This document shows positions 33,328 to 42,755 of a stretch of 64,000 nt of DNA, piece after piece. The translations under genes and the position numbers were made by a program. Origin of the DNA: Faecalibacterium sp. HTF-F. GTDB lineage: Bacteria; Bacillota; Clostridia; Oscillospirales; Ruminococcaceae. The notes beneath the pieces were generated by a model that made no database searches, had not been told where the DNA came from, and saw only the letters and a list, made by a program, of their open reading frames with translations. Position 1 is the first letter of the stretch; each line of letters starts with the position of its first letter. The stretch is taken from NCBI RefSeq assembly GCF_023347535.1, contig NZ_CP094473.1, positions 2,046,001-2,110,000 of the forward strand, in the 5' to 3' direction.

Positions 33328-36300
33328 TCATACTACCATGTTGTCAGTCCACATCTCACACTGGCTAATGACCGTGCTGATTGCCGTATCATAATCTTCC
33401 GGTGGATACTTATATTTTTTCAGCAAGTGCTTCACCATCTTACGCATACTCGCACGGGCAGTTTCTTTTTTCTGCCAGTCTATCGTCCGATTTTTGCGCA
33501 GCATTTCCGTAAGTTCTCTGGTCAAGTCAATCAATTCATTATTTTGATAGAAGTCCTTTATGTTTTCCGGCTTTGTCAGAGCATCGTAAAAAGCCAGTTC
33601 TTCCTGCGTCAAGCCCAGCTTTTTACCATTGTTATACAGTTCTGTAATCTCCTGTGCCGTTTTCAGAAGTTCCTTGATGACCTCCTCGTTTGTAATCAAG
33701 CCATTGTAGTAAGAGTTCATCAACTGTGTAATCTTTTCTGAAAACTTCTGAGACTGCACAACATTTGTCCGTTTATACAGTGAAACTTGCTCTGCCATAA
33801 GTTTTTTTAAAATTTCTACGGCAATGTTCTTTTCTTTCATTTTTGAAATTTCATCCAACACCGCCGGGTCAAACAGGCTGATATTTTCATCTGCCTTCTT
33901 ACTGTCAAACAAACTGATAACACCTTGACTCTGGATACTTGCTTTCAGCAGTTCATTGATTTGAGCATTGATTTCTTTCAAAGAAAGTGTCTTGCCGCCA
34001 CTCCCACCATAGGTGATCTTCACCACCGTAGAACGGACTGCTTCCATATAGGCCGCTTCATGTCGCTCCCGCTCCGTGGTCATGCTGGAACACAGCGAAT
34101 GCGACTGTTTCAGCAACAGAGCTTCTCGCAGGAACAGATCTTTGCGCTTGGGTGCTTTTGCGTCCAGAACAAAGTTTACGCCGCCAGTGACCAGCTTTGC
34201 CATCATCAACGGAGAACCGCCAATAAATCCGCTGAAATCAAAGCCGTGCAACAAATCTTTGCACACCTGAAGCTTTTCCTGAAACTTTGGATAAGCAACT
34301 TTGGCAATGTCCATATCGCCATATCGGGACTGGTCACGCTTGGTATACTCCTTCATAGCGGCTTTGAGGGCAGACGCAATGCCAACGTAATCTACAATCA
34401 AGCCGCCCTCTTTGTCCTTAAACACGCGGTTGACACGCGCGATGGCCTGCATCAGATTGTATCCGTGCATTGGCTTGTAAACATACATCGTGGCCAGTGA
34501 AGGCACATCAAAACCTGTCAGCCACATATCCACAACAATGGCAATCTTCATCGGGTCATCGTTGTCTTTGAATTTCCGGGCAAGTTCTTCTTTGTGAGAT
34601 TTTGTGCCGATGATTTCTTTCCAATCCTCCGGGTCATTGTTGCCACCAGTCATAACTACGCCGATTTTTTCGTTCCATGTCGGGCGCAGCTCCAGAAGTT
34701 TTCGATAAATCTTCATCGCAATCGGGCGCGAATACGCCACGATCATCGCCTTGCCCGTCAAAAGATTAGCGCGGTACTTTTCGTAATGGTTGACAATATC
34801 TTCGCACAGGGATTGAATGGTAGACTCTGCTCCCAACACACTCTCCATCTGCCCCAACATCTTTTTGCTTTTTTCAATCGTTGCAGCGTCCGATTGCTGT
34901 TCCAGCGCATCGTAGGTCGCATCAATCAAGGCCAGCGTATTTTGGTCAAGGTGGAGTTTGATAACACGGCTCTCATAGTAAACCGGACGCGTTGCGCCAT
35001 CTTCCACCGCCTGTGTCATATCATAAATATCGATATAATCACCAAAAACTTCACGCGTATTTCTATCTTTTGCCGAAATAGGTGTTCCTGTAAAGCCTAT
35101 GTAAGTTGCATTCGGCAGGGCATCATGAATGATACGGGCATTGCCAATGACCGTATGTGCTTCTTTTTCACCCTGTTCATTTTCTTTGATGACAATTTTT
35201 TCATCAAAACCATACTGTCCACGGTGGGCTTCATCCGCCATTACCACAATATTTCTACGTTCGGACAGTGGCTTCTCGCCACGCTCAAACTTGAACATCG
35301 TGGTGAAGATAATGCCGTTTGCTTTTCGACCATCCAGCAGCTTGCTTAGATTTTCCTTGCTGGTTGCCTGTACAGGTATCTGGCGCAAAAACGGCGCACA
35401 CTTGGCGAACTGCGTGTAGAGCTGATCGTCAAGGTCAATGCGGTCCGTCATCACAACGATGGTGGGGCTATCCAAAGCTTCTTGCAGTAAATGGGCGTAG
35501 AATACCATCGACAGCGATTTCCCGCTGCCCTGCGTATGCCAGAACACACCACCCTTGCCATCCGTTTTAGTGGCAATCTTGGCCTTTTCGATAGCTTTTC
35601 GCACTGCAAAATACTGGTGGTATCCAGCCAAAATTTTAATCGGCTTCTGCCCATCGCCGGAAAACAGGATAAAATTTTTCAGAATATCTAGCAACCGGGC
35701 TTTCTGGAACATCCCCTCATAGAAGGTATCAAACTGCGCATACGCCGTATTTTCGTAATCGCCATCCTTTGTTTTCCACTCCATAAAACGGTCAAGTCCA
35801 GAAGTGATTGTTCCCGCCTTATTGGTCGAAAGGTCACTGATTACGCAGACAGCATTATAGTAGAACATTGAAGGAATATCCTTCATATAGTTTCGAATCT
35901 GGTTGTATGCGTTTTCTGCGCCCACTTCGTCCTTAGAAGGGCTTTTCAGTTCGATCAAAACCAACGGCAAACCATTGATAAACAAAATAATATCCGGGCG
36001 GCGGTTGTTTCCATTTTCCACGAAGGTATACTGGTTTACCACATAGAAATCATTTTTGTCTGCATCTATGTAATCAATCAGCTTTACTACCGAAGACCGT
36101 TCTTCACCCTTGACTGCGTATTTGACCGTGATACCGTTTTGCAGATAGTCCATAAAGACAATATTCTTCTGCAACAGGCTTCCCGCATCAAAATCATTCA
36201 GCTTTAAAATGGCTTCATCAATTGCCACAGCCGGAAGGCTGCGATTCAGCCTCACCAGACAATCCCGCAAAACATCGTCCAGCAGAGGGCGGCTGTAATC

Positions 36301-36396
36301 CGTCCGGTTCATATCGGGAGCATAAATGTGGGTGTAGTCCATGTTCTCAAACAATTCGATTATGGCTTGTTCAAAGGTGTCTTCATTGAAAAGCAT
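33328..36396 (-). CDS. hsdR: Type I restriction enzyme R subunit
   Basis: 1022 residues from ATG 36396 (MLFNEDTFEQAIIELFENMD), with GGAGAAAG upstream. The N-terminal nuclease domain has RPDIILFINGLPLVLIELKS, the PD-(D/E)xK core. Motor motifs follow: FWHTQGSGKSLSM (Walker A) and VVMADEAHRGQYG (DEAH box), then GFTGTP and a RecA-2 domain with QAIARVNRVF. HsdR cuts unmodified DNA far from the site after ATP-driven translocation, in complex with HsdM and HsdS. It follows the FRG-domain gene by 20 bp. The locus order hsdM-hsdS-xer-hsdS-FRG-hsdR is all on the minus strand. Confidence 0.96.
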   Translation of the reverse strand: MLFNEDTFEQAIIELFENMDYTHIYAPDMNRTDYSRPLLDDVLRDCLVRLNRSLPAVAIDEAILKLNDFDAGSLLQKNIVFMDYLQNGITVKYAVKGEERSSVVKLIDYIDADKNDFYVVNQYTFVENGNNRRPDIILFINGLPLVLIELKSPSKDEVGAENAYNQIRNYMKDIPSMFYYNAVCVISDLSTNKAGTITSGLDRFMEWKTKDGDYENTAYAQFDTFYEGMFQKARLLDILKNFILFSGDGQKPIKILAGYHQYFAVRKAIEKAKIATKTDGKGGVFWHTQGSGKSLSMVFYAHLLQEALDSPTIVVMTDRIDLDDQLYTQFAKCAPFLRQIPVQATSKENLSKLLDGRKANGIIFTTMFKFERGEKPLSERRNIVVMADEAHRGQYGFDEKIVIKENEQGEKEAHTVIGNARIIHDALPNATYIGFTGTPISAKDRNTREVFGDYIDIYDMTQAVEDGATRPVYYESRVIKLHLDQNTLALIDATYDALEQQSDAATIEKSKKMLGQMESVLGAESTIQSLCEDIVNHYEKYRANLLTGKAMIVAYSRPIAMKIYRKLLELRPTWNEKIGVVMTGGNNDPEDWKEIIGTKSHKEELARKFKDNDDPMKIAIVVDMWLTGFDVPSLATMYVYKPMHGYNLMQAIARVNRVFKDKEGGLIVDYVGIASALKAAMKEYTKRDQSRYGDMDIAKVAYPKFQEKLQVCKDLLHGFDFSGFIGGSPLMMAKLVTGGVNFVLDAKAPKRKDLFLREALLLKQSHSLCSSMTTERERHEAAYMEAVRSTVVKITYGGSGGKTLSLKEINAQINELLKASIQSQGVISLFDSKKADENISLFDPAVLDEISKMKEKNIAVEILKKLMAEQVSLYKRTNVVQSQKFSEKITQLMNSYYNGLITNEEVIKELLKTAQEITELYNNGKKLGLTQEELAFYDALTKPENIKDFYQNNELIDLTRELTEMLRKNRTIDWQKKETARASMRKMVKHLLKKYKYPPEDYDTAISTVISQCEMWTDNMVV

Positions 36397-36416
36397 ATTC
36401 TTTCTCCGCCAATAAA

Positions 36417-37700
36417 TCAATCTTGATTTTTTTCGAGTTCTTTTGTGATGGCATCAACTATATCGTCAATGATTGACTTTGACACAGTTTTTGCCATAGG
36501 GCGTTCCATCGATGCATATTTCTGTAAGGCATCTGCTAAAGCTTTTCGTGCCTTACTCTGCCCGATTTCTTTGTTGTACCAATCAGGAATCAAGCTTTCC
36601 TGAACTGCAACATAGCATTCATCAAAAAGAATCGGATTGATTTTCTCTTTCAAAATGTCTCTAATGATTTGACTATCTTCGACATGTGGTGTTTTCTCCA
36701 GTGTTGCAGTATCACCATTCATTAAAGCCACATCAAACATTTCAAATGGCTCATCTTGTAGGGATGGCATGTTTACATGAACATCTTTTATATACGCCAT
36801 TTGGTGTTCCAATTCAGGGAACAGGCTTCCTTCGTTTATATTGTAAAAATCCAACTCCCTTAGAATGTGCTCTTTTGATTCTGCCGGGATTCTAAAGCTG
36901 AATTCATCAAATTCGTCCCGAACATTTTTATAGGCTCTTTTTATAATGTATTCTCCAGCCCCCTCTCCTGCGATCTGAATATTATATTGTCCGCAGATCA
37001 AAAATGAGCCATTTTGCCTTATCAAACGTTCGTTATTAAGATTTGATAAAACAAAATAGTTGTTCTGAATGATTTCAATGATACTCTTATATCCATTTTT
37101 TCTGCAATTGACCGCATCAGCTTTTGAATAGATGCCTTCCTTCTGAAGCTTGTCGAGTAATGTTTCCAACTTGAAGTTTCCTGTTATCTTTTCTGTTGCC
37201 AAATAGGACAGAACCTTAATCTCATCATCGTCATATGATTTTCCATACTCCTGCTTAAAATAAACGCGTCCGTCTGTTGGCGGCAACAACGCAGTCTTCC
37301 CATCTGAAATCGATATATCTTGATTGGTCTGGCACGCAAAAAACAGAGCAACCAATGGATTTTCTGTAACATCCAATAGTCTTGTTGGCAGTCCGTAATG
37401 CTGCAACTTTGCAAGCTTTTCAAACGCCGTCATCGTATCGCCGAAGTCTCTTGGGTTCCGTATGTACGCAGCACGAATCATATCATACTCGTGCGCCAAC
37501 ATTCCGTTACGAAATATTCCCGGCATAACATTCCAATCATAGCTGGCTTGTCCTCGAAAGAAATAATGCTTCGCGCTCTCTTCGGGTTCTACATTAGCCA
37601 TTTCATTCTTTATCAGCGAAATTCCGTCCAAATAGCCATTCAGATCCCAGACAACCCAACTGTCATGGCTACTGGTTCGTGTTTTGTCTGAATTATCCAT
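36417..37700 (-). CDS. FRG-domain protein within the type I R-M locus
   Basis: 427 residues. The FRG signature lies near residue 47: HYFFRGQASYDWNVMPGIFR, followed by FGDTMTAFEKLAKLQHYGLP and TRLLDVTENPLVALFFACQT, which are the conserved blocks of the domain. The C-terminal 200 residues are unassigned. FRG domains are found in many defence-associated and phage-encoded proteins; their activity is uncertain. The gene is inserted between the second hsdS and hsdR and moves with them, so it may be a second-line effector that reacts when restriction fails. AT-richer composition than its neighbours suggests separate origin. Confidence 0.88.
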   Translation of the reverse strand: MDNSDKTRTSSHDSWVVWDLNGYLDGISLIKNEMANVEPEESAKHYFFRGQASYDWNVMPGIFRNGMLAHEYDMIRAAYIRNPRDFGDTMTAFEKLAKLQHYGLPTRLLDVTENPLVALFFACQTNQDISISDGKTALLPPTDGRVYFKQEYGKSYDDDEIKVLSYLATEKITGNFKLETLLDKLQKEGIYSKADAVNCRKNGYKSIIEIIQNNYFVLSNLNNERLIRQNGSFLICGQYNIQIAGEGAGEYIIKRAYKNVRDEFDEFSFRIPAESKEHILRELDFYNINEGSLFPELEHQMAYIKDVHVNMPSLQDEPFEMFDVALMNGDTATLEKTPHVEDSQIIRDILKEKINPILFDECYVAVQESLIPDWYNKEIGQSKARKALADALQKYASMERPMAKTVSKSIIDDIVDAITKELEKNQD

Positions 37701-37721
37701 GTTATTCCTTCATTTCTTTTA

Positions 37722-37735
37722 TAAACGATAATTTA
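37722..37735 (+). repeat. hsdS inversion repeat a
   Basis: TAAACGATAATTTA in plus orientation, directly beyond the stop codon of the second hsdS. It forms an inverted pair with the copy inside that gene (38365-38378). Confidence 0.9.
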
Positions 37736-37740
37736 GCAGC

Positions 37741-38910
37741 TTAGAGTCGGATGGCAGAGACATCAATCTCGCCGGACATCAACTTGGGCAGTAGCGAGTT
37801 GCGAATCGCTTCTAATCGGCAGTTTTCTTCATAATTGGTGCGGATTAACTCATCTATCGGATGTGCGACAGCCTCAAACTGGTCTATTTTGGTCACGAGA
37901 GGAACATCAATCGGTATGGCATTGAGTGCATCCCTATTGATAGAGCCAAAGACCGTACCCTCGCCATTGAAAACATTGAGCTGAGACCTGAGCGCAAACA
38001 TCGTATAGAGGACAAACGAACTGTGACCCGTTTTACTATGAATAGCACCTAAGCCGCGTCCAATGCAGCATCTCTCATACGCCATATTGAGATCACCCAC
38101 GGGAGCGCGGACGCTGAGAAGGACATCACCAGCCACAGCCATGCGTTTAGGTTCGGTGGTAAAAAGACGCCGTTTGGGAAACCGAAATCCAAATTCAGCT
38201 CGTCCCTGATAGAAAACCTCGCCAACACCATCTTCGTTGTAGCTGCTGCCACTCGGAGACTGCCCCATTGTGATAACTGCAATGTCACTGAGAGTTCCAG
38301 AGGTAACATCGTTGTTGGAACTGTTGAGGAACATTTCAGCATACAATGCCATCGCTTGCTGCTGTAAATTATCGTTTATCTTTTGATTCAGTTCTATCTT
38401 TCTATCTATGGACAAAAGTAGAGAGGCTATTCTTTCTTGTGTAGTATAATCGGGAAGGTTAATGGCTATATTTTGAATATTTTTGATTGGCAACTTGGCT
38501 TGAACAGCTCCTACTGTTCCACATCTGATTTCTTGTTGCCCACAATCAGACCTTAAATAATAATACAAAAAGTCCCGGTTCACACCATGAAAAGATGACA
38601 GTTTAACACAGTTTTCAGTAAGATTTGCTCCATCTAACGTTCTACCAACAATAGCCACAAGACCAATCGTACCCACAATAGACAATACCACATCGCCCGT
38701 CTTAACTGTATATTTTGAAATCACCTTTTGTGTTTCGTTGTCCACGTACTCATACGAATTGTCTAATTCGAGTAGTCGTTTATTATTCAAGTCTCGTACC
38801 CGAATATACGGATGACCATTTGGAATGTTAATCAATCCAATCCCTTTAGGAATTCTTTTTCCACCTTTAACATTGGCAACTTCGCCCAATTTTACTTCTC
38901 TGGTTTTCAT
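37741..38910 (-). CDS. hsdS: Type I restriction specificity subunit (second, full-length)
   Basis: 389 residues with two target-recognition domains. The first half starts MKTREVKLGEVANVKGGKRI. A central conserved helix (ELNQKINDNLQQQAMALYAE) contains the inversion repeat in the codons for INDNL. The second TRD follows (GTLSDIAVITMGQSPSGSSY) and the end is LLPKLMSGEIDVSAIRL. HsdS chooses the bipartite DNA target and scaffolds the M subunits. It is 13 bp from the tyrosine recombinase gene. Lying far from hsdM it may be a storage locus, but it has its own ATG and could be translated from the long transcript. Confidence 0.92.
   Translation of the reverse strand: MKTREVKLGEVANVKGGKRIPKGIGLINIPNGHPYIRVRDLNNKRLLELDNSYEYVDNETQKVISKYTVKTGDVVLSIVGTIGLVAIVGRTLDGANLTENCVKLSSFHGVNRDFLYYYLRSDCGQQEIRCGTVGAVQAKLPIKNIQNIAINLPDYTTQERIASLLLSIDRKIELNQKINDNLQQQAMALYAEMFLNSSNNDVTSGTLSDIAVITMGQSPSGSSYNEDGVGEVFYQGRAEFGFRFPKRRLFTTEPKRMAVAGDVLLSVRAPVGDLNMAYERCCIGRGLGAIHSKTGHSSFVLYTMFALRSQLNVFNGEGTVFGSINRDALNAIPIDVPLVTKIDQFEAVAHPIDELIRTNYEENCRLEAIRNSLLPKLMSGEIDVSAIRL
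38365..38378 (-). repeat. hsdS inversion repeat b
   Basis: Minus-strand TAAACGATAATTTA inside the second hsdS, at the joint between its two halves (codes for the NDNL segment). Confidence 0.9.
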
Positions 38911-38923
38911 TTTATCCTCTCAC

Positions 38924-39907
38924 TCATCCAATAAATTTCCTATGTGCCAATTTCACGTTTTGCTGTTTTACCATCGCATAGTGCATCGTTGTGTCGATTT
39001 TCTGGTGTCCTAAAAGCTGCTGCACCTGTTCAATCGGCATTCCCTTGTCAATTGCTGATGTTGCCAATGTACGCCGGAACTTGTGCGGGTGCACCTTATT
39101 TAGCTTCAATCGCCGTCCCAATTCACGGAGCATCGTTTCCACACCACCGATCATCAATCGCTCGTGCGGCTCTTTCAGCGTCACAAAGAGTGCTGGATTG
39201 CTATCTGACCGTTCATCCAGATAATTTTGAAGGTGGATCTTCGTCCGTGCGTCAAAGTATACCAATCGTTCCTTGTTGCCCTTACCAAATACAACACATT
39301 CGCGCTCGTTGAAATTGATATCCTCCCGATTAAGTGTCACCAATTCCCCGACACGCATTCCAGAAGATGCCAGCAAATCAATAATCGCCAAATCTCGTAC
39401 TGTTGAACAGTTGTCACGCATCAGCTCCAACGCTTCATCCGTATACGTTTCCTTGATGATTTTGGCGGTTTTCACTTTGTGAATCCTGCGGACAGGGCTT
39501 TTCACAATGAAATCTTCATCTTCCAGCCACGAGAAGAAACTGGAAAGAATACGCCGGATATTGTCAATCGTAACTTTGCTTGAGTGCCGCTGTGTCTGAT
39601 AATCCGTCAGATATTTTCGCAAATCGTCCGTTGTAATTTGCTGCGGTGATTTTCCAACGCCATTCAGCATCGCTGCAATAGTTTTTGAATAATAGGTCAG
39701 TGTTTTCTCGGAACAGCCTTCTATCCGCTTTGCCGTAATGAACGCTGCTGCCGAATCTTGTTCCTCAGCCTTTGGCTGCTCTTCACCCATTTCAATTATG
39801 ACACCTTGAAATGACGCTTCCAGCACTGCTTTCAAATGCAGCAACTGTTCGTTATTGAGATACGGCAGCATTTTCCGCTGTATCTCGTTGATAACTTTAT
39901 TTTTCAT
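38924..39907 (-). CDS. Tyrosine recombinase, probable hsdS invertase
   Basis: 327 residues. An N-terminal SAM-like core-binding domain (GCSEKTLTYYSKTIAAMLNG) is followed by the catalytic domain with Arg in SSGMRVGELVTL, HxxR in HPHKFRRTLATSA, His in LLGHQKIDTTMHYA and Tyr at TTMHYAMV. These are the R-H-R-H-Y residues of XerD-type enzymes. It sits between two hsdS loci flanked by four inverted copies of a 14-bp repeat, the standard context for recombinases that shuffle hsdS (such as PsrA/CreX in pneumococcus). I infer that role here; it is not expected to integrate the island, since two serine recombinases are present. Confidence 0.93.
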   Translation of the reverse strand: MKNKVINEIQRKMLPYLNNEQLLHLKAVLEASFQGVIIEMGEEQPKAEEQDSAAAFITAKRIEGCSEKTLTYYSKTIAAMLNGVGKSPQQITTDDLRKYLTDYQTQRHSSKVTIDNIRRILSSFFSWLEDEDFIVKSPVRRIHKVKTAKIIKETYTDEALELMRDNCSTVRDLAIIDLLASSGMRVGELVTLNREDINFNERECVVFGKGNKERLVYFDARTKIHLQNYLDERSDSNPALFVTLKEPHERLMIGGVETMLRELGRRLKLNKVHPHKFRRTLATSAIDKGMPIEQVQQLLGHQKIDTTMHYAMVKQQNVKLAHRKFIG

Positions 39908-40000
39908 CGCCGTATCTCCTTATTACGATTTCAGAGAACGACGGCAGTGGCAGTTTCTCCATAGAATCTCCCGCCACTGGTGGGAGTTATTGAAATTTAA

Positions 40001-40678
40001 GTAAACGATAATTTAGAGCAGCAAGCAGTTGCTCTTTTCAAGTCTTGGTTTGTAGATTTTAGCTTGTTCGGGGGTACTGTTCCTGAAAATTGGGAAGATA
40101 CCACACTGGAAAATATCACGACACTGATAACGCGTGGAATCGCACCTAAATATTCTGATAATTCTGATCAAACAGTTGTCAATCAAAAATGTATTCGTAA
40201 TCATACAATCGATCTTTCGCTTGCTCGAACCCATACACCGAAAGCTATCAATGAAAAATGGCTCAAATTTGGTGATCTATTGATTAATTCTACTGGTGAT
40301 GGCACTTTAGGGCGAGTTGCACAAGTCTGGTTCACCCCTAAAGCCCTTACTGTTGATTCTCATGTGACTATTGTCCGGCCAGCGCGAGAAGAACTGATTT
40401 TCTATATCGGACTTTGGGGAATTTTACACGAGAAAGAGATCGAATCGCTTCACACAGGCAGTACAGGGCAGACAGAATTACCCAGAGATCGAGTGAAAAT
40501 GCTGAAATTACTTCTGCCTGATGATAGCAGCTTGAGTCGATTTAATTCCATAATCGCCCCGATGGCTTCTACTATTATTTCAAATCAAGAAGAAAATCAA
40601 AAACTTGCAAGTCTCAGAGATACGCTTCTGCCAAAGCTCATGTCCGGTGAGATCGATGTTTCCAACATTCAGCTTTAA
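40001..40678 (+). CDS. Inverted C-terminal half of hsdS (silent cassette)
   Basis: A plus-strand frame beginning at the repeat (VNDNLEQQAVALFKSWFVDF) and ending MSGEIDVSNIQL, about 225 residues. It lacks a start codon at the repeat; the first ATG is at 40064. It is one TRD plus the conserved C-terminus of an HsdS and matches exactly what the truncated gene on the opposite strand (40675-41223) lacks. Inversion of 40002-40697 would join the two in frame into an HsdS of about 400 residues. At present it is probably not expressed, because a TAA lies directly upstream. Confidence 0.85.
   Translation, partial: VNDNLEQQAVALFKSWFVDFSLFGGTVPENWEDTTLENITTLITRGIAPKYSDNSDQTVVNQKCIRNHTIDLSLARTHTPKAINEKWLKFGDLLINSTGDGTLGRVAQVWFTPKALTVDSHVTIVRPAREELIFYIGLWGILHEKEIESLHTGSTGQTELPRDRVKMLKLLLPDDSSLSRFNSIIAPMASTIISNQEENQKLASLRDTLLPKLMSGEIDVSNIQL
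40002..40015 (+). repeat. hsdS inversion repeat c
   Basis: TAAACGATAATTTA in plus orientation at the start of the silent half-gene. It pairs with copy d (40684-40697), bounding a 696-bp invertible segment. Confidence 0.92.
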
Positions 40679-41223
40679 GCCACTAAATTATCGTTTACCT
40701 TTGCATTACATCTAATTTTTTCGCTGATGCTACTTGCGAATCCAACGATACTTTTTCTTTCTTGCTCACTCGGAATCGGAATCATTAGCTTTTGTAAAAA
40801 ATCTAAATCAAATTTTCCCGCTCCAATTCCTGTAACTCCAACCTTTGCCATCAAATAATCTTTTTGCGACAACAACCAATAAAATATAAACTCGTTTTCC
40901 ACTTCTCCATATGAATCCAGACACTTTATATCTTGATTGAAAGCCACATCTTTTTCAACTCTAGCAATTGGTATTCCATTAAAAAGACCGCTTCCTCGTG
41001 TAAGAAGTAAGATGCTTCCCTTCGGCGCAATCTTGCTTCCAGCTTTTAGCCCTTCTTCTGTTATAAACAAATCAGATGTGTCGATATTCTCCGTTTTCAA
41101 TGTCTTTGCACTAATCCAAGGAATAGTTCCGCCCCAATAATCATCTCTTTTTTTACTCGGTGTTCCTCCTGATGCAAAAGATACAAGCTCACCAAGTGGG
41201 CGATATGTCCATTCAGATTTCAT
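40675..41223 (-). CDS. hsdS: Truncated HsdS N-terminal half adjacent to hsdM
   Basis: 182 residues from ATG 41223, inside the end of hsdM (11-bp overlap), with GGGGGCG upstream. One TRD only: it starts MKSEWTYRPLGELVSFASGG and ends KVNDNLVA, stopping two codons after the inversion repeat. A normal HsdS is about 400 residues. This is the expression-site specificity gene in a split state. It may be non-functional, or a half-subunit that dimerises into a symmetric specificity subunit, which has been shown for truncated HsdS in other systems. Confidence 0.88.
   Translation of the reverse strand: MKSEWTYRPLGELVSFASGGTPSKKRDDYWGGTIPWISAKTLKTENIDTSDLFITEEGLKAGSKIAPKGSILLLTRGSGLFNGIPIARVEKDVAFNQDIKCLDSYGEVENEFIFYWLLSQKDYLMAKVGVTGIGAGKFDLDFLQKLMIPIPSEQERKSIVGFASSISEKIRCNAKVNDNLVA
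40684..40697 (-). repeat. hsdS inversion repeat d
   Basis: Minus-strand TAAACGATAATTTA within the truncated hsdS codons for VNDNL, followed by a stop two codons on. Confidence 0.92.
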
Positions 41224-42715
41224 ATCCAATCGCCCCCAGCTTCTCCTTGATTTCTGCTTCCAGCTTGTGCGACTGCTTGAACAAATCTGAAAGTTCTGAG
41301 GTCAGCCGAACCATTTTTTCTTCAAAAGGTTCACCATCATCTTCCTGTTCCTCAACGCCAACATAACGACCCGGTGTTAAAATATAATCTTGCTCCGCAA
41401 TTTTCTCTGTATCAACAACTGCGCAGAAACCTTTTACATCTTCCAGTGTGCCATTAACATAGGCATTATAGGTATCGGCAATTTTTTTAATATCCTCATC
41501 GGTCAGTTCACGCAGCTTGCGGCTCACCATATCGCCCATCTTCCGGGCATCAATAAACAGCGTTTTACCGGCTTGTTTCTTGCGTTTAGAGATAAACCAG
41601 AGCGAAACCGGAATCTGCGTCGTATAAAACAACTGTGTCGGCATGGCAATAATGCAGTCCACCAAATCAGCATTCACAATGTTCTTGCGAATCTCGCCCT
41701 CACCGCCGGACTGGGAGGACAGGGAACCATTTGCCAAAACCATGCCCATCCGACCGCCAGGCGCAAGGTGATAAATCATGTGCTGAAGCCATGCAAAGTT
41801 GGCATTGCCAGCCGGCGGCATACCATATTGCCAACGCACATCATCTTTGAGCTGCTCTGCGCCCCAGTTGGACAGGTTGAACGGCGGATTTGCCATGATA
41901 TAATCTGCGCGCATGGTGGGGTGCTGGTCGTCAAGGAAAGTGTCAGCCGCATACTTGCCGAGGTCAGGTTCGATTCCACGGATGGCAAGGTTCATCTGCG
42001 CCAGCTTCCACGTTGTAGGGTTAGAATCCTGACCGTAAATCGAAATATCGTTGATGTTGCCGCTGTGGTTTTCTACAAACTTTGCCGACTGCACAAACAT
42101 ACCACCGCTGCCACAGCAAGGGTCATATACACGCCCCTTAAACGGTTGCAGCACTTCTACCAGCGTCCGCACAACACAGGACGGCGTAAAGAACTCGCCG
42201 CCACGCTTGCCTTCCTGTTCTGCAAACATAGACAGGCAGTATTCATAAGTGCGTCCCAGAATATCCTTTTCGCTGCCATGTTCAATCATTTTGATGTTCG
42301 TAAACAGGTCAACGACTTCGCCCAACCGACGTTTATCCAGTTCCGGACGCGCAAAATTCTTTGGCAGAATATCTTTTAGGCGCGCATTTTCTTTTTCGAT
42401 AGCGCGCATTGCATCGTCAATTACCTGACCGATTTCCGGGTCATGTGCCTTTGCAGAAACATCGCTCCAACGCGCACCAGCAGGCACAAAGAAGATTCCC
42501 TCCGATGTGTACTCGTCACGATCTTCCTCAAAACCATCACCATCTGCAACCAACTGATTGTACTTATCTTCAAAACGATCCGAAATATATTTCAAGAAAA
42601 TAAGACCAAGGACGACACCCTTATACTCTGAAGCATCCATATTGCCCCGAAGCACGCAGGCAGCATTCCAAATCTGCTTTTCAAATCCAATGTCGGCGGT
42701 GTTTTTCTCTGCCAT
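41213..42715 (-). CDS. hsdM: Type I restriction-modification DNA methyltransferase subunit
   Basis: 500 residues. An N-terminal helical domain (MDASEYKGVVLGLIFLKYIS) leads into the N6-adenine methyltransferase domain with the SAM-binding VYDPCCGSGGMFVQSAKF and catalytic NPPFNLSNWG. GGEFFTPSCVVRTLVEVLQP precedes these. HsdM methylates the target adenines and is needed for restriction. The ATG follows GGAGG at a slightly long spacing. It is the first gene of the R-M operon, behind a promoter with two palindromes. Confidence 0.97.
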   Translation of the reverse strand: MAEKNTADIGFEKQIWNAACVLRGNMDASEYKGVVLGLIFLKYISDRFEDKYNQLVADGDGFEEDRDEYTSEGIFFVPAGARWSDVSAKAHDPEIGQVIDDAMRAIEKENARLKDILPKNFARPELDKRRLGEVVDLFTNIKMIEHGSEKDILGRTYEYCLSMFAEQEGKRGGEFFTPSCVVRTLVEVLQPFKGRVYDPCCGSGGMFVQSAKFVENHSGNINDISIYGQDSNPTTWKLAQMNLAIRGIEPDLGKYAADTFLDDQHPTMRADYIMANPPFNLSNWGAEQLKDDVRWQYGMPPAGNANFAWLQHMIYHLAPGGRMGMVLANGSLSSQSGGEGEIRKNIVNADLVDCIIAMPTQLFYTTQIPVSLWFISKRKKQAGKTLFIDARKMGDMVSRKLRELTDEDIKKIADTYNAYVNGTLEDVKGFCAVVDTEKIAEQDYILTPGRYVGVEEQEDDGEPFEEKMVRLTSELSDLFKQSHKLEAEIKEKLGAIGYEI

Positions 42716-42755
42716 GGTTCAATACCTCCGTTTTAGCTCAACAAATTCTGCTTTG

